Positions 24,161 to 32,545 of a stretch of 64,000 nucleotides of DNA are shown here, piece after piece. The translations under genes and the position numbers were made by a program. Position 1 is the first letter of the stretch. The number at the start of each line of letters is the position of its first letter. Under the pieces are notes generated by a model. That model saw only the letters and a program-made list of their open reading frames with translations. It searched no databases and was not told the DNA's origin. Source of the DNA: Kitasatospora sp. NBC_01250 (lineage in GTDB: Bacteria > Actinomycetota > Actinomycetes > Streptomycetales > Streptomycetaceae); contig NZ_CP108476.1 in the NCBI RefSeq assembly GCF_036226465.1, forward strand, positions 6,820,001 to 6,884,000, read 5' to 3'.

Positions 24161-24564
24161 TGGGCTCCGCACGGGTGGGCGTGGTCGTCGTGGGCGTGGT
24201 CGTCGCCCTGCCGGTCCCGGTGGGACCGGGCCGTGGCCATCAGCCGGTCGAGCGTGTCCCTGGTCCGCGTGACGTCGGCGATGTGCGCGGTGAGCCGCCG
24301 GCGCTCCGCCGCCATCCGCTCCAGGGCGAGGTCGGAGTGCTGCTCGCTGGGCGCGTCCACGCAGGGCAGTAGCTCGATGATGGTCCGGCTGGACAGGCCC
24401 GCGGCGTACAACCGCTGGATGAACGCGACCCGTTCGACGTCGCTGTCCGTGTAGTGCCGCTGCCCGCTCGGGCTGCGGGTGCTGGTGAGCAGCCCCTGCT
24501 CCTCGTAGTAGCGCACGGACCGGACACTGACTCCGGCTCGCGACGCGAGTTCCCCGATCCGCAC
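24157..24564 (-). CDS. MerR-family regulator
   Basis: A 135-residue protein. The N-terminal MerR HTH is 'RIGELASRAGVSVRSVRYYE' followed by 'EQGLLTSTRSPSGQRHY'. A coiled dimerisation helix follows, with a His/Asp-rich tail 'HRDRQGDDHAHDDHAHPCG'. Cys residues occur only at positions such as 'LLPCVDAPS' and in the tail, so a metal- or thiol-sensing role is possible but not shown. The GTG at 24564 is chosen for its GGGGAGGA site. An upstream ATG (24615) would start within the shared promoter. It is divergent from the ene-reductase at 24682, its probable target. Confidence 0.88.
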   Translation of the reverse strand: MRIGELASRAGVSVRSVRYYEEQGLLTSTRSPSGQRHYTDSDVERVAFIQRLYAAGLSSRTIIELLPCVDAPSEQHSDLALERMAAERRRLTAHIADVTRTRDTLDRLMATARSHRDRQGDDHAHDDHAHPCGAQ

Positions 24565-24599
24565 CGAGTCCTCCCCACTGAGGTCTGTGTCACAGAGGC

Positions 24600-24630
24600 T
24601 TGCCTCTGACGTCAATGTGAGGTTCTAGCG
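24600..24630 (+). promoter_or_regulatory. MerR-type promoter/operator for the ene-reductase
   Basis: TTGCCT and CTAGCG are separated by 19 bp, the elongated spacer typical of MerR-activated promoters, and the spacer holds a partial CCTC/GAGG dyad. It lies about 52 bp upstream of the ene-reductase ATG and within the MerR leader. Assigned by eye. Confidence 0.5.
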
Positions 24631-24681
24631 TAGCTGCCAGGCCCGAGGCACGGGCCGGGCGGACCACGAAGGAGTCCTGAC

Positions 24682-25755
24682 ATGACGACCCTGTTCACCA
24701 GCTACCGGTTGGGCGGCCTCACGCTGCCCAACCGGACGGTCATGGCCCCGATGACCCGGAGCCGCGCCGCCGCGGGCGGTCTGGCGACGCCGTCGATGGC
24801 GAGCTACTACGCCCAACGGGCCACGGCCGGGCTGATCGTGAGCGAGGGCGTGCAGCCGAGCCTGATCGGACAGTCCAACCCGGGCACGCCGGGCCTGCAC
24901 ACCGACGAGCAGGTCGAGTCGTGGCGCCCGGTGACCGACGCCGTCCACGCCAACGGCGGCCGGATCTTCGCCCAGCTCATGCACGGCGGCCGGGTCTCGC
25001 ACCCGGACACCACCGGCCTGCAGCCGGTCGGGCCCTCGGCCGTCCCCGCTCTCGGCGAGGTGTTCACCGCCACCGGGCCCCAGCCCGCTCCGATGCCGCG
25101 CGCGCTGGAGACCGCCGAGGTGCCCGAGCACGCGCAGTCCTATGCCTCGGCCGCCCGCCGTGCCCTCGACGCGGGCTTCGACGGCGTGGAACTGCACGGT
25201 GCCAACGGCTACTTGATCTCGCAGTTCCTCTCGTCCAACGCCAACCTGCGCACCGACCGCTACGGCGGCCCGATCGCCAACCGGATCAGGTTCGCCGTCG
25301 AGGCCGTCGCCGCCACCGTGGCGGCCGTCGGCGGGGAGCGGACCGGCATCCGGCTCTCACCCGGCGTGACCTTCTGGGGCGTCGAGGAGACCGAGGTCCG
25401 CGAGCTCTACACGGCGCTGCTGACCGAACTGGCGCCCCTGGGGCTGGCGTACGTGCACCTCGAAGCCACCACCGACGAGGAGGTGCTCGTCGCGCTGCGC
25501 CGGGCGTGGCCGGGCACCCTCATCATGAACCCGGTGTTCCCGCTCGGACCGAAGCAGACCGGCCGGGACGACGCCGACCACTGGCTCGCCCTGGGCGCCG
25601 ACCTCATCAGCTTCGGCCGCGCCTTCATCGCCAACCCCGACCTGGTCGAACGGCTGCGGGGCGGGCTCCCGATCGCGCCGGTGGACGAGGCCACGTACTA
25701 CCAGGGCGGCGATGCGGGGTACTTGACGTATCCGGCGTACCAGTACGCGGGGTGA
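24682..25755 (+). CDS. Old yellow enzyme family ene-reductase (NemA-like)
   Basis: A 357-residue TIM-barrel flavoenzyme that reduces activated C=C bonds, nitro groups or nitrate esters with NAD(P)H and FMN. Visible family features are 'LPNRTVMAPMTRSRA' at the N-terminus, 'GRIFAQLMHGGRVSHPD' with the QL-HGGR motif, 'GFDGVELHGANGYLISQFL' with the substrate-binding H-x2-N pair, 'RTDRYGGPIANRIRF' and 'DLISFGRAFIANPDL' for FMN phosphate binding. Length is normal. The ATG follows AAGGAGT. It is divergent from a MerR regulator, as is common for electrophile-inducible ene-reductases. Confidence 0.92.
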   Translation: MTTLFTSYRLGGLTLPNRTVMAPMTRSRAAAGGLATPSMASYYAQRATAGLIVSEGVQPSLIGQSNPGTPGLHTDEQVESWRPVTDAVHANGGRIFAQLMHGGRVSHPDTTGLQPVGPSAVPALGEVFTATGPQPAPMPRALETAEVPEHAQSYASAARRALDAGFDGVELHGANGYLISQFLSSNANLRTDRYGGPIANRIRFAVEAVAATVAAVGGERTGIRLSPGVTFWGVEETEVRELYTALLTELAPLGLAYVHLEATTDEEVLVALRRAWPGTLIMNPVFPLGPKQTGRDDADHWLALGADLISFGRAFIANPDLVERLRGGLPIAPVDEATYYQGGDAGYLTYPAYQYAG

Positions 25756-25792
25756 GGTCGGGCGGGGGCCGGGCCGCGCTCAGCCGAGTGGG

Positions 25793-26161
25793 TCACGCGC
25801 TGGGGGCGATCGGGGCACACACCGGGATGGTGCTCATGCCCGAGTACACGCAGCCGGACAGCTTCCTGTCCGGGCCCACATAGCGTGAGTACCACCCCTC
25901 GGGGGCGAGGGGCGCCGGTACTTGGATCCAGCTCCCGGTGGTCGAGTCGACGATGCCGAAGGAGCAGCCGACGCCGCCGAGGGCCAGACGGAAGGCCAGG
26001 TCGCCGTTGAAGTATTCCGCCAGCACCGTGCAACTGCCGTTGGTGATGGTGGTGCTGCCGCCTATCGTGACGGCCTGGGCCGCGGTCGTGGCGCCCAGGC
26101 CGAGCGTGGCCGCTGCGAGCGCGACGGCCGCTGCGCGTCCGGCAGTTGTGGTGAATCGCAC
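25793..26161 (-). CDS. Small secreted protein, paralogue A
   Basis: A 122-residue exported protein. The signal peptide 'TAGRAAAVALAAATLGLGAT' is followed by a ~90-residue mature domain with four Cys ('NGSCTVLAEYF', 'GGVGCSFGIVD', 'KLSGCVYSG', 'IPVCAPIAP'), implying two disulfides, and a G-I-V-D-S/W core shared with the next gene. The GTG is preceded by GGAGGAG. Family and role unknown. The two adjacent genes look like an old tandem duplication (RFTTT/RFTKT starts). Confidence 0.75.
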   Translation of the reverse strand: MRFTTTAGRAAAVALAAATLGLGATTAAQAVTIGGSTTITNGSCTVLAEYFNGDLAFRLALGGVGCSFGIVDSTTGSWIQVPAPLAPEGWYSRYVGPDRKLSGCVYSGMSTIPVCAPIAPSA

Positions 26162-26202
26162 GGTACTCCTCCTGTGATGGTCGGGTTTTGCGCCTTGCCC
26201 TC

Positions 26203-26238
26203 GCGGCGGGCGCGGACCCGAGGGCCCGCGCCCGCCGC
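26203..26238 (-). terminator. Hairpin terminator after small secreted paralogue B
   Basis: A 13-bp perfect GC-rich stem (GCGGCGGGCGCGG and complement) with a 10-nt loop, 17 bp past the stop at 26255. Confidence 0.7.
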
Positions 26239-26254
26239 ACTCACCGCACCTCGG

Positions 26255-26626
26255 TCAGTTGACCGGGCCGCAGGCCCAGGTGTTGGTGTTCGTGTCGATC
26301 AGGCACGCCTCCAGGCTCTGGCCCGGACCGTCGTAGTAGTACGGCGACTCGCCTCCGCTGGTGGTCGCGCCGTAGATCCAGCTCCAGCTGTTCCGGTCGA
26401 AGATGCCGAACAGACAGTGGCCGGGGTTGGCGGTCGGGTCGATCGCCATGTAGTCGTGGCCGCCCTCGAGCTGGATGATCTCCGTCGCCGCACAGCCACC
26501 GGTGCCGAACCCCCAGGTGCCCTCGGCGGCCTGGGCCGAGGACGCGGTCCCGATCCCGATCCCGGCCATCGCCACCGCGGCGATGACGGCAGCCGCGGCG
26601 CGCTTCCTGGTCTTGGTGAATCGCAT
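26255..26626 (-). CDS. Small secreted protein, paralogue B
   Basis: A 123-residue exported protein. After the signal peptide 'KRAAAAVIAAVAMAGIGIGT' the mature part has Cys in 'TGGCAATEI', 'PGHCLFGIFDRNSW', 'EACLID' and 'WACGPVN'. The C-x-F-G-I-x-D-x3-W core aligns with paralogue A. The ATG at 26626 is chosen for GGAGGAG; an upstream GTG/ATG at 26677 would add a non-signal extension. Function unknown. A hairpin separates it from paralogue A, so the two may be transcribed independently. Confidence 0.78.
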   Translation of the reverse strand: MRFTKTRKRAAAAVIAAVAMAGIGIGTASSAQAAEGTWGFGTGGCAATEIIQLEGGHDYMAIDPTANPGHCLFGIFDRNSWSWIYGATTSGGESPYYYDGPGQSLEACLIDTNTNTWACGPVN

Positions 26627-26951
26627 GGAGCTCCTCCAATGAGTCGGTGCCGCCCCGGAGTCGGCACCGGGGCACACCCCGAACCTCAGCAGCCGGCGGA
26701 ACGCGGAACAACCGGTCGAGCACCGTCCCGGACGTTCCCGGACGCTCCCGGACGGCGTCGGACGGCCTCAGCCCCGGCTCGCCGCGGCACAGGGTGCGTG
26801 CGAGGCCCAGGGGTCGCACGGGGCCGGTGGTGTCCGCGAGTTGGGGATTCCACGGTGCTCTGTGGGCGGGGCTGCAGGAGGGGGCCGGTGCTGTCGGGGG
26901 CTCTTGTGGGGTGCTGGTGGAGCCCGATGGCCGGACCCTATGCTCGGTGGC

Positions 26952-27386
26952 ATGACAATCCAGCGGATGGACCACGTGGGCATCGTCGTCGAGGACCTCC
27001 CGGCCGCGACGGCGTTCTTCGTCGGGCTCGGGCTCGAGGTGCAACGCGAAGGGTCGGTCGAGGGCGGCTGGGTGGAGCGCATCGTGGGGCTCGAGGGCGT
27101 CAGGGCGGACTTCGCGATCGTGCAGACCCCGGACGGCCACGGGCGGCTCGAGCTGACGAAGTACCACGCGCCGCAAGGCCCGGGAGGCGATGGCGGTGCG
27201 CCGGCGAACACGCCGGGCATCCGCCATGTCGCCTTCGCCGTCGAGGACATCGACGCCGTCGTGGCCGACTTGGCGGCCCGCGGCGCACATCTGGTCGGTG
27301 GGCTGGAGCGGTACAAGGGCTATCGGATGTGCTACGTCCGCGGTCCGGAGGGGATCGTCGTCGAGCTGTCGGAGCGGATCGGCTGA
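26952..27386 (+). CDS. VOC-superfamily (glyoxalase-fold) protein
   Basis: A 144-residue protein with two beta-alpha-beta-beta-beta modules. Module one starts 'MDHVGIVVEDLPAATAFFVG' and module two 'GIRHVAFAVEDIDAVVADLA'. Putative metal ligands are His in 'DHVGIVV', Glu in 'RLELTKY', His in 'RHVAFAV' and Glu in 'GIVVELSERIG', the usual H-E-H-E set. Members include glyoxalases, dioxygenases and fosfomycin or bleomycin resistance proteins, and the substrate cannot be assigned. No strong ribosome site precedes the ATG, so it may be leaderless or start slightly elsewhere. Confidence 0.85.
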   Translation: MTIQRMDHVGIVVEDLPAATAFFVGLGLEVQREGSVEGGWVERIVGLEGVRADFAIVQTPDGHGRLELTKYHAPQGPGGDGGAPANTPGIRHVAFAVEDIDAVVADLAARGAHLVGGLERYKGYRMCYVRGPEGIVVELSERIG

Positions 27387-27516
27387 CATTCGGTGTCCTG
27401 GTCGCGGACGATACCGCCCGCCGTAGACGTGCTGACGGTAAGTCTGCTGTGCGGACCGGCCGCGCTGCCGGGGCTGCGGGACTCTGTGCAGCGCACCGGC
27501 GCGGCGTGAGCGGTGG

Positions 27517-27972
27517 TCAGGAACCGGTGTGCCGGCGGAGGCCCGCGACGACGGTCTTGCCGCGGGGGAGGCGGGGGACGACGGCCCACACGTCGCTGAG
27601 CGAGTCGACGAGGAGCAGGCCGCGGCCGTTGCAGGTCCTGGGGCCGGGGGAGAGCAGGACGGGCTGGTTCGGGCCGGGGTCGGAGACGGCGAGCCAGTGG
27701 TGGCCGTCGGCGATCCAGTAGATGAGCTCCACGAGTTCGTCCTCGTCGGCGCGGGCGCCGTGGCGGATCGCGTTGGTGACGAGTTCCGAGGTCAGGAGGC
27801 GCAGCTCGTAGGAGAGTTGGGGAGGGGTGTGCGGGGGGAGCGCGGCAGCGAGCGCGCGCCGGGCCTCGGAGACGGACGCCAGCGCGGCCGGGAAGCGCCA
27901 GTGCGCCGGGATGGAGGGGAGGGTGGGGAGGGGACGCGCGGTGGCGGCGGCCGGGAGCGGGATAACAGACAT
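27517..27972 (-). CDS. HATPase anti-sigma-factor-like kinase (AbaA/WhiJ-locus type)
   Basis: A 151-residue GHKL ATPase of RsbW/SpoIIAB type. The N box is 'LLTSELVTNAIRHGARAD', the G1 box 'VSDPGPNQPV' and the G2 region 'NGRGLLLVDSLSDVWAV'. Such proteins bind sigma factors or act as small regulators in actinomycete development. The ATG at 27972 follows GAGGAG. It is divergent from the XRE regulator at 28244, and with the DUF397 genes forms the composition I know from whiJ-like loci. Its partner is not defined by sequence. Confidence 0.87.
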   Translation of the reverse strand: MSVIPLPAAATARPLPTLPSIPAHWRFPAALASVSEARRALAAALPPHTPPQLSYELRLLTSELVTNAIRHGARADEDELVELIYWIADGHHWLAVSDPGPNQPVLLSPGPRTCNGRGLLLVDSLSDVWAVVPRLPRGKTVVAGLRRHTGS

Positions 27973-28243
27973 GGCTGACTCCTCGCGGGTGTGCGGTGGT
28001 TGAGCGATGGTGAATCGGCCGCGCCGGTGGCTTGCCTCCCTGGGCCCGGGCATGCCTGGTCCAGGGATGGTGGGCATGCTCGCGCGGTGCACTTCCGGAT
28101 CTAGCCGTGTGTGATCCTTGCAACACCGAGAGTAGCTCGCCGTGGGGTAAATTTGCCAGTAGATCGAGGTAACTCATCCAGGTGATGGTGGGTCAGTGCT
28201 CGCGGGCGGCAGACTGCATGGGACGTCACAGGGAAGGAACGGC

Positions 28244-29095
28244 ATGACGCCCAGGATGGCCATCACCGAACGGCAGAAGCGCATCGGGAGCGAGCTGCGG
28301 AAGATCCGGACGTCGGCGGGCATGAGCGCCGAGTTCGCGGCGGGCCTGCTCGGAGTGGATCGCGGCAAGATCTCCAATATGGAGTCAGGCCTGCGGCCGA
28401 TCAGTGCCGAGCGCTTGCGCACGCTGGCTCACAACTGCCACTGCGTGGAGCAAAAGTACATCGATGCCTTGGTCGAGATGGTGCAGCCCGGGAGCAAGGG
28501 GTGGTGGGAGCGGTATCGCGGCAGCCTTCCGCAGGGCTTGCTCGACATCGCCGAACTCGAAGCCCACGCGACGCGGCTGCGGACCAGCAACACGGTGCAC
28601 ATTCCGGGGCTGTTGCAGAGCTCGGACTACGCGCTTGCCGTCTTTCGTGCCGTGCTTCCGGCGTTGCCCGAGCACGAGGTTGGGCTACGCCTTGCACATC
28701 GCGCTGAGCGCCAGCAGGTACTCACGGGCGACGCACTGATTCCCTGTGTTGCGGTCGTCCACGAGGCTGCGCTCAGAATGCAGTTCGGCGGCCGACAGGT
28801 CGCGAGGGCGCAGCTTGAGTACCTGCTCGACTTGTCCGAGCGGGCGAACATCACGCTCCGCGTTGTCCCGTTTGACCACGGCGCCTTCCCGGGAGCCGGA
28901 CAGACCGTCCTGTATGCCGAGGGGCCCGTGCCACAGCTCGACACCGTGCAGGTGGACAGGACGCACGGGCCCGAATTCCTGGACGCGGATGGCCAGCTCG
29001 CGAAATATCGGGCTCAGCTGGACAGGTTGGAAGAACTGGCGTTGAGTCCAGAACGATCTCGTGACGTCATCCGCGAGATCGCTCACCATCTGTAA
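28244..29095 (+). CDS. XRE-family regulator with DUF5753 (WhiJ-like)
   Basis: A 283-residue protein. The N-terminal HTH has 'LRKIRTSAGMSAEFAAGLLG' and 'GVDRGKISNMESGLRPIS'. The remaining ~190 residues are the actinobacterial DUF5753 domain ('IPGLLQSSDYALAVFRAVLP', 'HEAALRMQFGGRQVARAQLE', 'ERANITLRVVPFDHGAFP'). Proteins of this type (WhiJ is the known example) repress development and are relieved by a partner DUF397 protein. The ATG follows GGGAAGGA. The stop at 29095 lies 10 bp before the first DUF397 gene, within its ribosome-site region, so they are co-transcribed. Confidence 0.9.
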   Translation: MTPRMAITERQKRIGSELRKIRTSAGMSAEFAAGLLGVDRGKISNMESGLRPISAERLRTLAHNCHCVEQKYIDALVEMVQPGSKGWWERYRGSLPQGLLDIAELEAHATRLRTSNTVHIPGLLQSSDYALAVFRAVLPALPEHEVGLRLAHRAERQQVLTGDALIPCVAVVHEAALRMQFGGRQVARAQLEYLLDLSERANITLRVVPFDHGAFPGAGQTVLYAEGPVPQLDTVQVDRTHGPEFLDADGQLAKYRAQLDRLEELALSPERSRDVIREIAHHL

Positions 29096-29105
29096 GGAGA
29101 GTTCT

Positions 29106-29297
29106 ATGCCTGGCGTTACTTGGGAGCAACCGTTCTGCGGTGAGGGCAACTCATGCTTCCGTCTTGGCACCGACTCCGCCGGCAATGGCTACATCGCCGT
29201 GGCCGGCCAGGAGGATCACCCCATCACCGACTCGGTCTCGGCTCTCCGAACGCTCATCCTGGACATCAAGGCGGGCAAGGCCGACCATCTCCTGTAG
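29106..29297 (+). CDS. DUF397-like small protein, copy 1
   Basis: A 63-residue soluble protein. It has 'TWEQPFCGEGNSCFRLGTDS', 'YIAVAGQEDHPITDSVSA' and a C-terminal helix 'LRTLILDIKAGKADHLL'. DUF397 and related proteins accompany XRE/DUF5753 regulators and are thought to act as their partners. The ATG follows TAAGGAG, overlapping the end of the XRE gene. It is nearly identical to copy 2 just downstream. Confidence 0.82.
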   Translation: MPGVTWEQPFCGEGNSCFRLGTDSAGNGYIAVAGQEDHPITDSVSALRTLILDIKAGKADHLL

Positions 29298-29350
29298 CGC
29301 GAAGGGGCAGCGCGTCCGCGCTGCCCCACACGCCATCGATCGGAGACCCG

Positions 29351-29542
29351 ATGCCTGAGATCACCTGGGAAGACCCGTTCTGCCAGGACTGCAGCAACTG
29401 CTTCCGTCTTGGCACCGACTCCGCCGGCAACGCCTACATCGCCGTGGCCGGCCAGGAGGATCACCCCATCACCGACTCCCTCGCCGCCCTGCGCGCCTTC
29501 ATCCTCGACATCAAGGCGGGCAAGGCCGACCATCTCCTCTAG
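29351..29542 (+). CDS. DUF397-like small protein, copy 2
   Basis: A 63-residue tandem duplicate of copy 1. The second halves are almost identical, including at nucleotide level. The N-terminus differs most: 'EDPFCQDCSNCFRLG' has one more Cys than copy 1, giving Cys-x2-Cys-x2-Cys. That could matter for metal binding or partner choice. It lies 53 bp after copy 1 in the same operon, with only a weak GGAGAC ribosome site. Confidence 0.82.
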   Translation: MPEITWEDPFCQDCSNCFRLGTDSAGNAYIAVAGQEDHPITDSLAALRAFILDIKAGKADHLL

Positions 29543-29551
29543 CTCAGCAGG

Positions 29552-30649
29552 TCACGAGCACGAAGTAAACGTCGGGCTGGTGTTCGCGACGTAGAGCGTG
29601 GCGCCGCCGCTCGGGTCGTCCGCGAGCGGCACGGTGATGGTGTCGTCGGCCGTCCACGGGATGCCGCGGGCGTCGAAGGTCCAAGTGCCGGTCACCTTCT
29701 TCGCCAGCTCCGACAGGGTCACCCAGCCGTACTGCTGCTGCGGCACGGTCACCGTGACGCTGTTGTTGACCGTGGTGGAACCGTTCCATACGTGACTGGT
29801 GGTCAGGTCGGCCTTGATCATGCCCTGGAGCACGCCCACGCTGTTCGGGGTCCCCGCGGTGAACTGCGTTCCCATGTCGGCCCCGATGGTGTTGGACCAG
29901 CCGCTCATCTGCTGGACGCCGAAGACCTGCGCGACCGTGCTGCTCGTGTTGTTGAACCAGACCGACGAGACGCACTGCTTCGGCAGCGGAGCCGCCGCCG
30001 CCTCGCTCTTCTCGGTCCAGGTGCAGCTGGACGGATCCTGCTGGCACTGCTTGGCGCCGTGGTCGACCGCCAGGTTCATCGCCGCCGCGGGCGCACCCGT
30101 GGACCACTCCTGGTTCGCCGTGCCGTTGCAGGTGTACTGGTCGGTCCAGGCGTCGTCGTACTGGGCGCCGAGCATCAGGTCGAGGCAGGTGTTGTCGCCC
30201 TGGTGGCGGATCATGAACGCGTCGGTGGCCCCGGGCACCGGCTGGAAGTACCAGTTCTGGCTGGCCTGGCCCTGGCAGGCCTGCTGCCGCAGCGCCGGCA
30301 CCAGGATGGCGAGGTCGATGCAGTTGCCCGTGTCGTTGTTCACGATGCTGAAGGACGAGTCCGTCGGGTTGACGTTCAGGTGCCAGGACTGGTGGTAGCC
30401 GGGCGCCGAGTTGGTGACGATGTAGGCGCCGGCGCCCATCGTCCCGTTCTGCACGTCGAGGTGGCGTCCGTTGCTGAGGGACGTGAACGTCAGGCACTGG
30501 AGCTGCGCGGCGCAGCCGGTGTCCGCGTGGGCCTTGGCCGCCGAGAACGGGGATGCCGTGATCCCCAGGGCGATGCAACAGGTGATCAGGATCGCCGCTA
30601 TCGCTCGCAGGTGGGGCACCGAGTGGCTCGGGGCCGGGTTTGACGTCAC
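29552..30649 (-). CDS. Secreted ricin-type beta-trefoil lectin protein
   Basis: A 365-residue exported protein. The signal region is 'AIAAILITCCIALGITASPF'. Residues ~50-200 form a beta-trefoil with the typical Q-x-W and disulfide pattern ('SAPGYHQSWHLNVNP', 'QGQASQNWYFQPVPG', 'CNGTANQEWSTG'). The C-terminal ~150 residues are an uncharacterised beta-rich domain ('GVQQMSGWSNTIGADMG', 'HVWNGSTTVNNSVTVTV') that may be a second carbohydrate or membrane-interacting module. The GTG at 30649 follows GAGGAAG. It is divergent from a LuxR-type regulator at 30837 and converges with the DUF397 operon with only 9 bp between stops. Confidence 0.82.
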   Translation of the reverse strand: MTSNPAPSHSVPHLRAIAAILITCCIALGITASPFSAAKAHADTGCAAQLQCLTFTSLSNGRHLDVQNGTMGAGAYIVTNSAPGYHQSWHLNVNPTDSSFSIVNNDTGNCIDLAILVPALRQQACQGQASQNWYFQPVPGATDAFMIRHQGDNTCLDLMLGAQYDDAWTDQYTCNGTANQEWSTGAPAAAMNLAVDHGAKQCQQDPSSCTWTEKSEAAAAPLPKQCVSSVWFNNTSSTVAQVFGVQQMSGWSNTIGADMGTQFTAGTPNSVGVLQGMIKADLTTSHVWNGSTTVNNSVTVTVPQQQYGWVTLSELAKKVTGTWTFDARGIPWTADDTITVPLADDPSGGATLYVANTSPTFTSCS

Positions 30650-30836
30650 AGGTGTCGCTTCCTCTCTGCTCTTCCGCTCGGCACTGGGTGTTCGGATGAC
30701 GACACTCTCAGTGCCGAAGCGCCGAGTGCCAGAGCGGACGGGTGGCGCATACGGGCCATCGGCCCATGTGCGCCATGCGCGCGGTACGCTTCCGTTGGCG
30801 AGACTCTCGGCATGGACACGGCAAAGTGGGGGCGGC

Positions 30837-31802
30837 GTGGACACGGTGCTGGATCCCGACTCCGACAGCGGGCGGGTCTACCGCTCGCTCGTCGGCCTGC
30901 CGCGCGCGTCGGCGGGCGAGTTGGCGGCGCGGGCGGGCCTGAGCGAGGCCGTCGTCCGGGCGGCGCTGGAGCAACTCGCGGCCGATGACGCCGTGGTGAC
31001 GCTCGACCCGGAGTCCCGGGCCTGGGACGCCCTGCCGCCCGCGCAGGTGGTCGGGGCGATGCTCGAACGCGACGCCGTACGCCGGGCCGAGCTGCGGCGG
31101 GCCGGTGCGGAGCTGGAGCGGCTCTACCGCTTCGCCCGCAGGGATGCGGGCCACTACGGTGCGCTGGAGGTCGTCGAGGGCGCCGGCCGCGTCCTGGCGG
31201 CCGTGCGGCAGCTCCAGCGGTCCGCCCGTCACGAGGTGCGGGTCATCGACATGCCGCCGTACTCCGGGACGCCCGACTACTACCCCGACCAGGAGGCGCT
31301 GCAGCGCGAGCGGATGGCCGCCGGGGTCGTCTACCGGGTCATCTACCACGGGACCGCGTTCGACGACCCGATCGCCGGCCCCAATCTGGCGCGCATGATC
31401 GAGGCCGGTGAGCAGGCCCGGACCTTGGACGATCCGCCGATGAAGCTCGCCATCGGTGACCGCGAGTCGGCCGTCGTGACGCTCGACGCCGACGACCACC
31501 ATGGTGTGATCGCGCTCGTGGTCCGCCCCTCCAGCCTCTTCCGGGCCCTGGCCAACGTCTTCGACGGCCTGTGGCGGCTCGCCGTTCCGATGTCGACGGC
31601 GGGCATCGGCCCCGGGATCGACGCCCGGGACCGGCAGATCCTGACGCTGATGGCCGGTGGCGCGACCGACGACGCCATCGCCAGACGGCTGGGACTGGGC
31701 CGCCGCACCGTCGTGCGCCGGGTCTCCGCGCTGCTGGCCGGGCTGGGCGCCACCACCCGCTTCCAGGCCGGCGTCCAGGCGGCCAGGCGCGGCTGGCTCT
31801 GA
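30837..31802 (+). CDS. LuxR-family regulator with N-terminal TrmB-like HTH (second copy)
   Basis: A 321-residue protein with the same architecture as the regulator at 22924. The N-terminal winged HTH is 'YRSLVGLPRASAGELAARAG'. A coiled middle region has 'RHEVRVIDMPPYSG'. The C-terminal LuxR HTH is 'LMAGGATDDAIARRLGLG' then 'RRTVVRRVSALLAGLGATT'. The GTG at 30837 is chosen for a GTGGGGGC site; a further GTG at 30846 is possible. It is divergent from the ricin-lectin gene, its likely target. Confidence 0.85.
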   Translation: MDTVLDPDSDSGRVYRSLVGLPRASAGELAARAGLSEAVVRAALEQLAADDAVVTLDPESRAWDALPPAQVVGAMLERDAVRRAELRRAGAELERLYRFARRDAGHYGALEVVEGAGRVLAAVRQLQRSARHEVRVIDMPPYSGTPDYYPDQEALQRERMAAGVVYRVIYHGTAFDDPIAGPNLARMIEAGEQARTLDDPPMKLAIGDRESAVVTLDADDHHGVIALVVRPSSLFRALANVFDGLWRLAVPMSTAGIGPGIDARDRQILTLMAGGATDDAIARRLGLGRRTVVRRVSALLAGLGATTRFQAGVQAARRGWL

Positions 31803-31878
31803 TCGGTGCGGACAACCGATCCTCCTCCCGCGGACGTCCCCGATGATGCGGCACGCGTCCACCGGAGGAGGCACCGGG

Positions 31879-32295
31879 TCATCCGGCGAGGCGGTTCGCG
31901 CTCTCCGTCGTCCTGACCAGGTCGGTCAGGTCCTTGTCGACGGTGAACTCGCGCAGGAGCGTGGCCCAGCGTCCGTCCTTCCGGCGCCAGACGAAGTTGT
32001 AGAGCCCCGGGACGCCGTCCTGGTGCCTGTGCATGATGATCGATCCGTGGTCGTCGTAGACGCTGGTGGCCAGAAAGCGTACGTCGTCGATCGATTCGCC
32101 GATCCTCAGGCCCTGGTCCCGCAGGGCTCGGAAGCGTGCCATGAAGTGGGCCTTCGTCAGGGTCACCACCTGACCGGCGTCGTCGACCCTGATGTTCTCG
32201 AAGTCCGGGTCGTAGGTGGCGTCGAGTGCCTCCAGGTCCATGGCGAGGCCGGCGTTCAGGTACTCCCGCATGCGCTCCACGAGCGACTGGTCCAT
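31879..32295 (-). CDS. SnoaL-like / NTF2-fold protein (second)
   Basis: A 138-residue cytosolic protein of the cystatin-like fold. The helix 'SLVERMREYLNAGLAMDLEA' is followed by 'YDPDFENIRVDDAGQVVTLT' and 'SIIMHRHQDGVPGLYNFVWR', then 'WATLLREFTVD'. This subgroup resembles small 'nuclear transport factor 2' proteins with an enclosed pocket. Substrate and role are unknown. The ATG at 32295 follows GAGGGGGAAT; an upstream ATG adds a basic octapeptide without a ribosome site. It is unrelated in detail to the SnoaL-like protein at 9405. Confidence 0.78.
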   Translation of the reverse strand: MDQSLVERMREYLNAGLAMDLEALDATYDPDFENIRVDDAGQVVTLTKAHFMARFRALRDQGLRIGESIDDVRFLATSVYDDHGSIIMHRHQDGVPGLYNFVWRRKDGRWATLLREFTVDKDLTDLVRTTESANRLAG

Positions 32296-32545
32296 TGCTC
32301 GATTCCCCCTCGTTCTCACTGGCGGTTGTGGACGGCCTTTGCGCGTTCAGGGCGCGCTGACCACTCCCAAGGTCGCAGCCCGCACTGTCACGGCACCGGC
32401 AGATCGCTGCCGCCTGCTGACGGCCGTCGGTCGGCGACTCGAGCCGGAGGTACGGCTCATGACTCGATCCTGATGGTCAGCGTGCCACGCGACAGCTAGG
32501 CTGCAGCGTCCGTCGTCGTCATCAGCACAGGTCAGAGGAGTGAGC

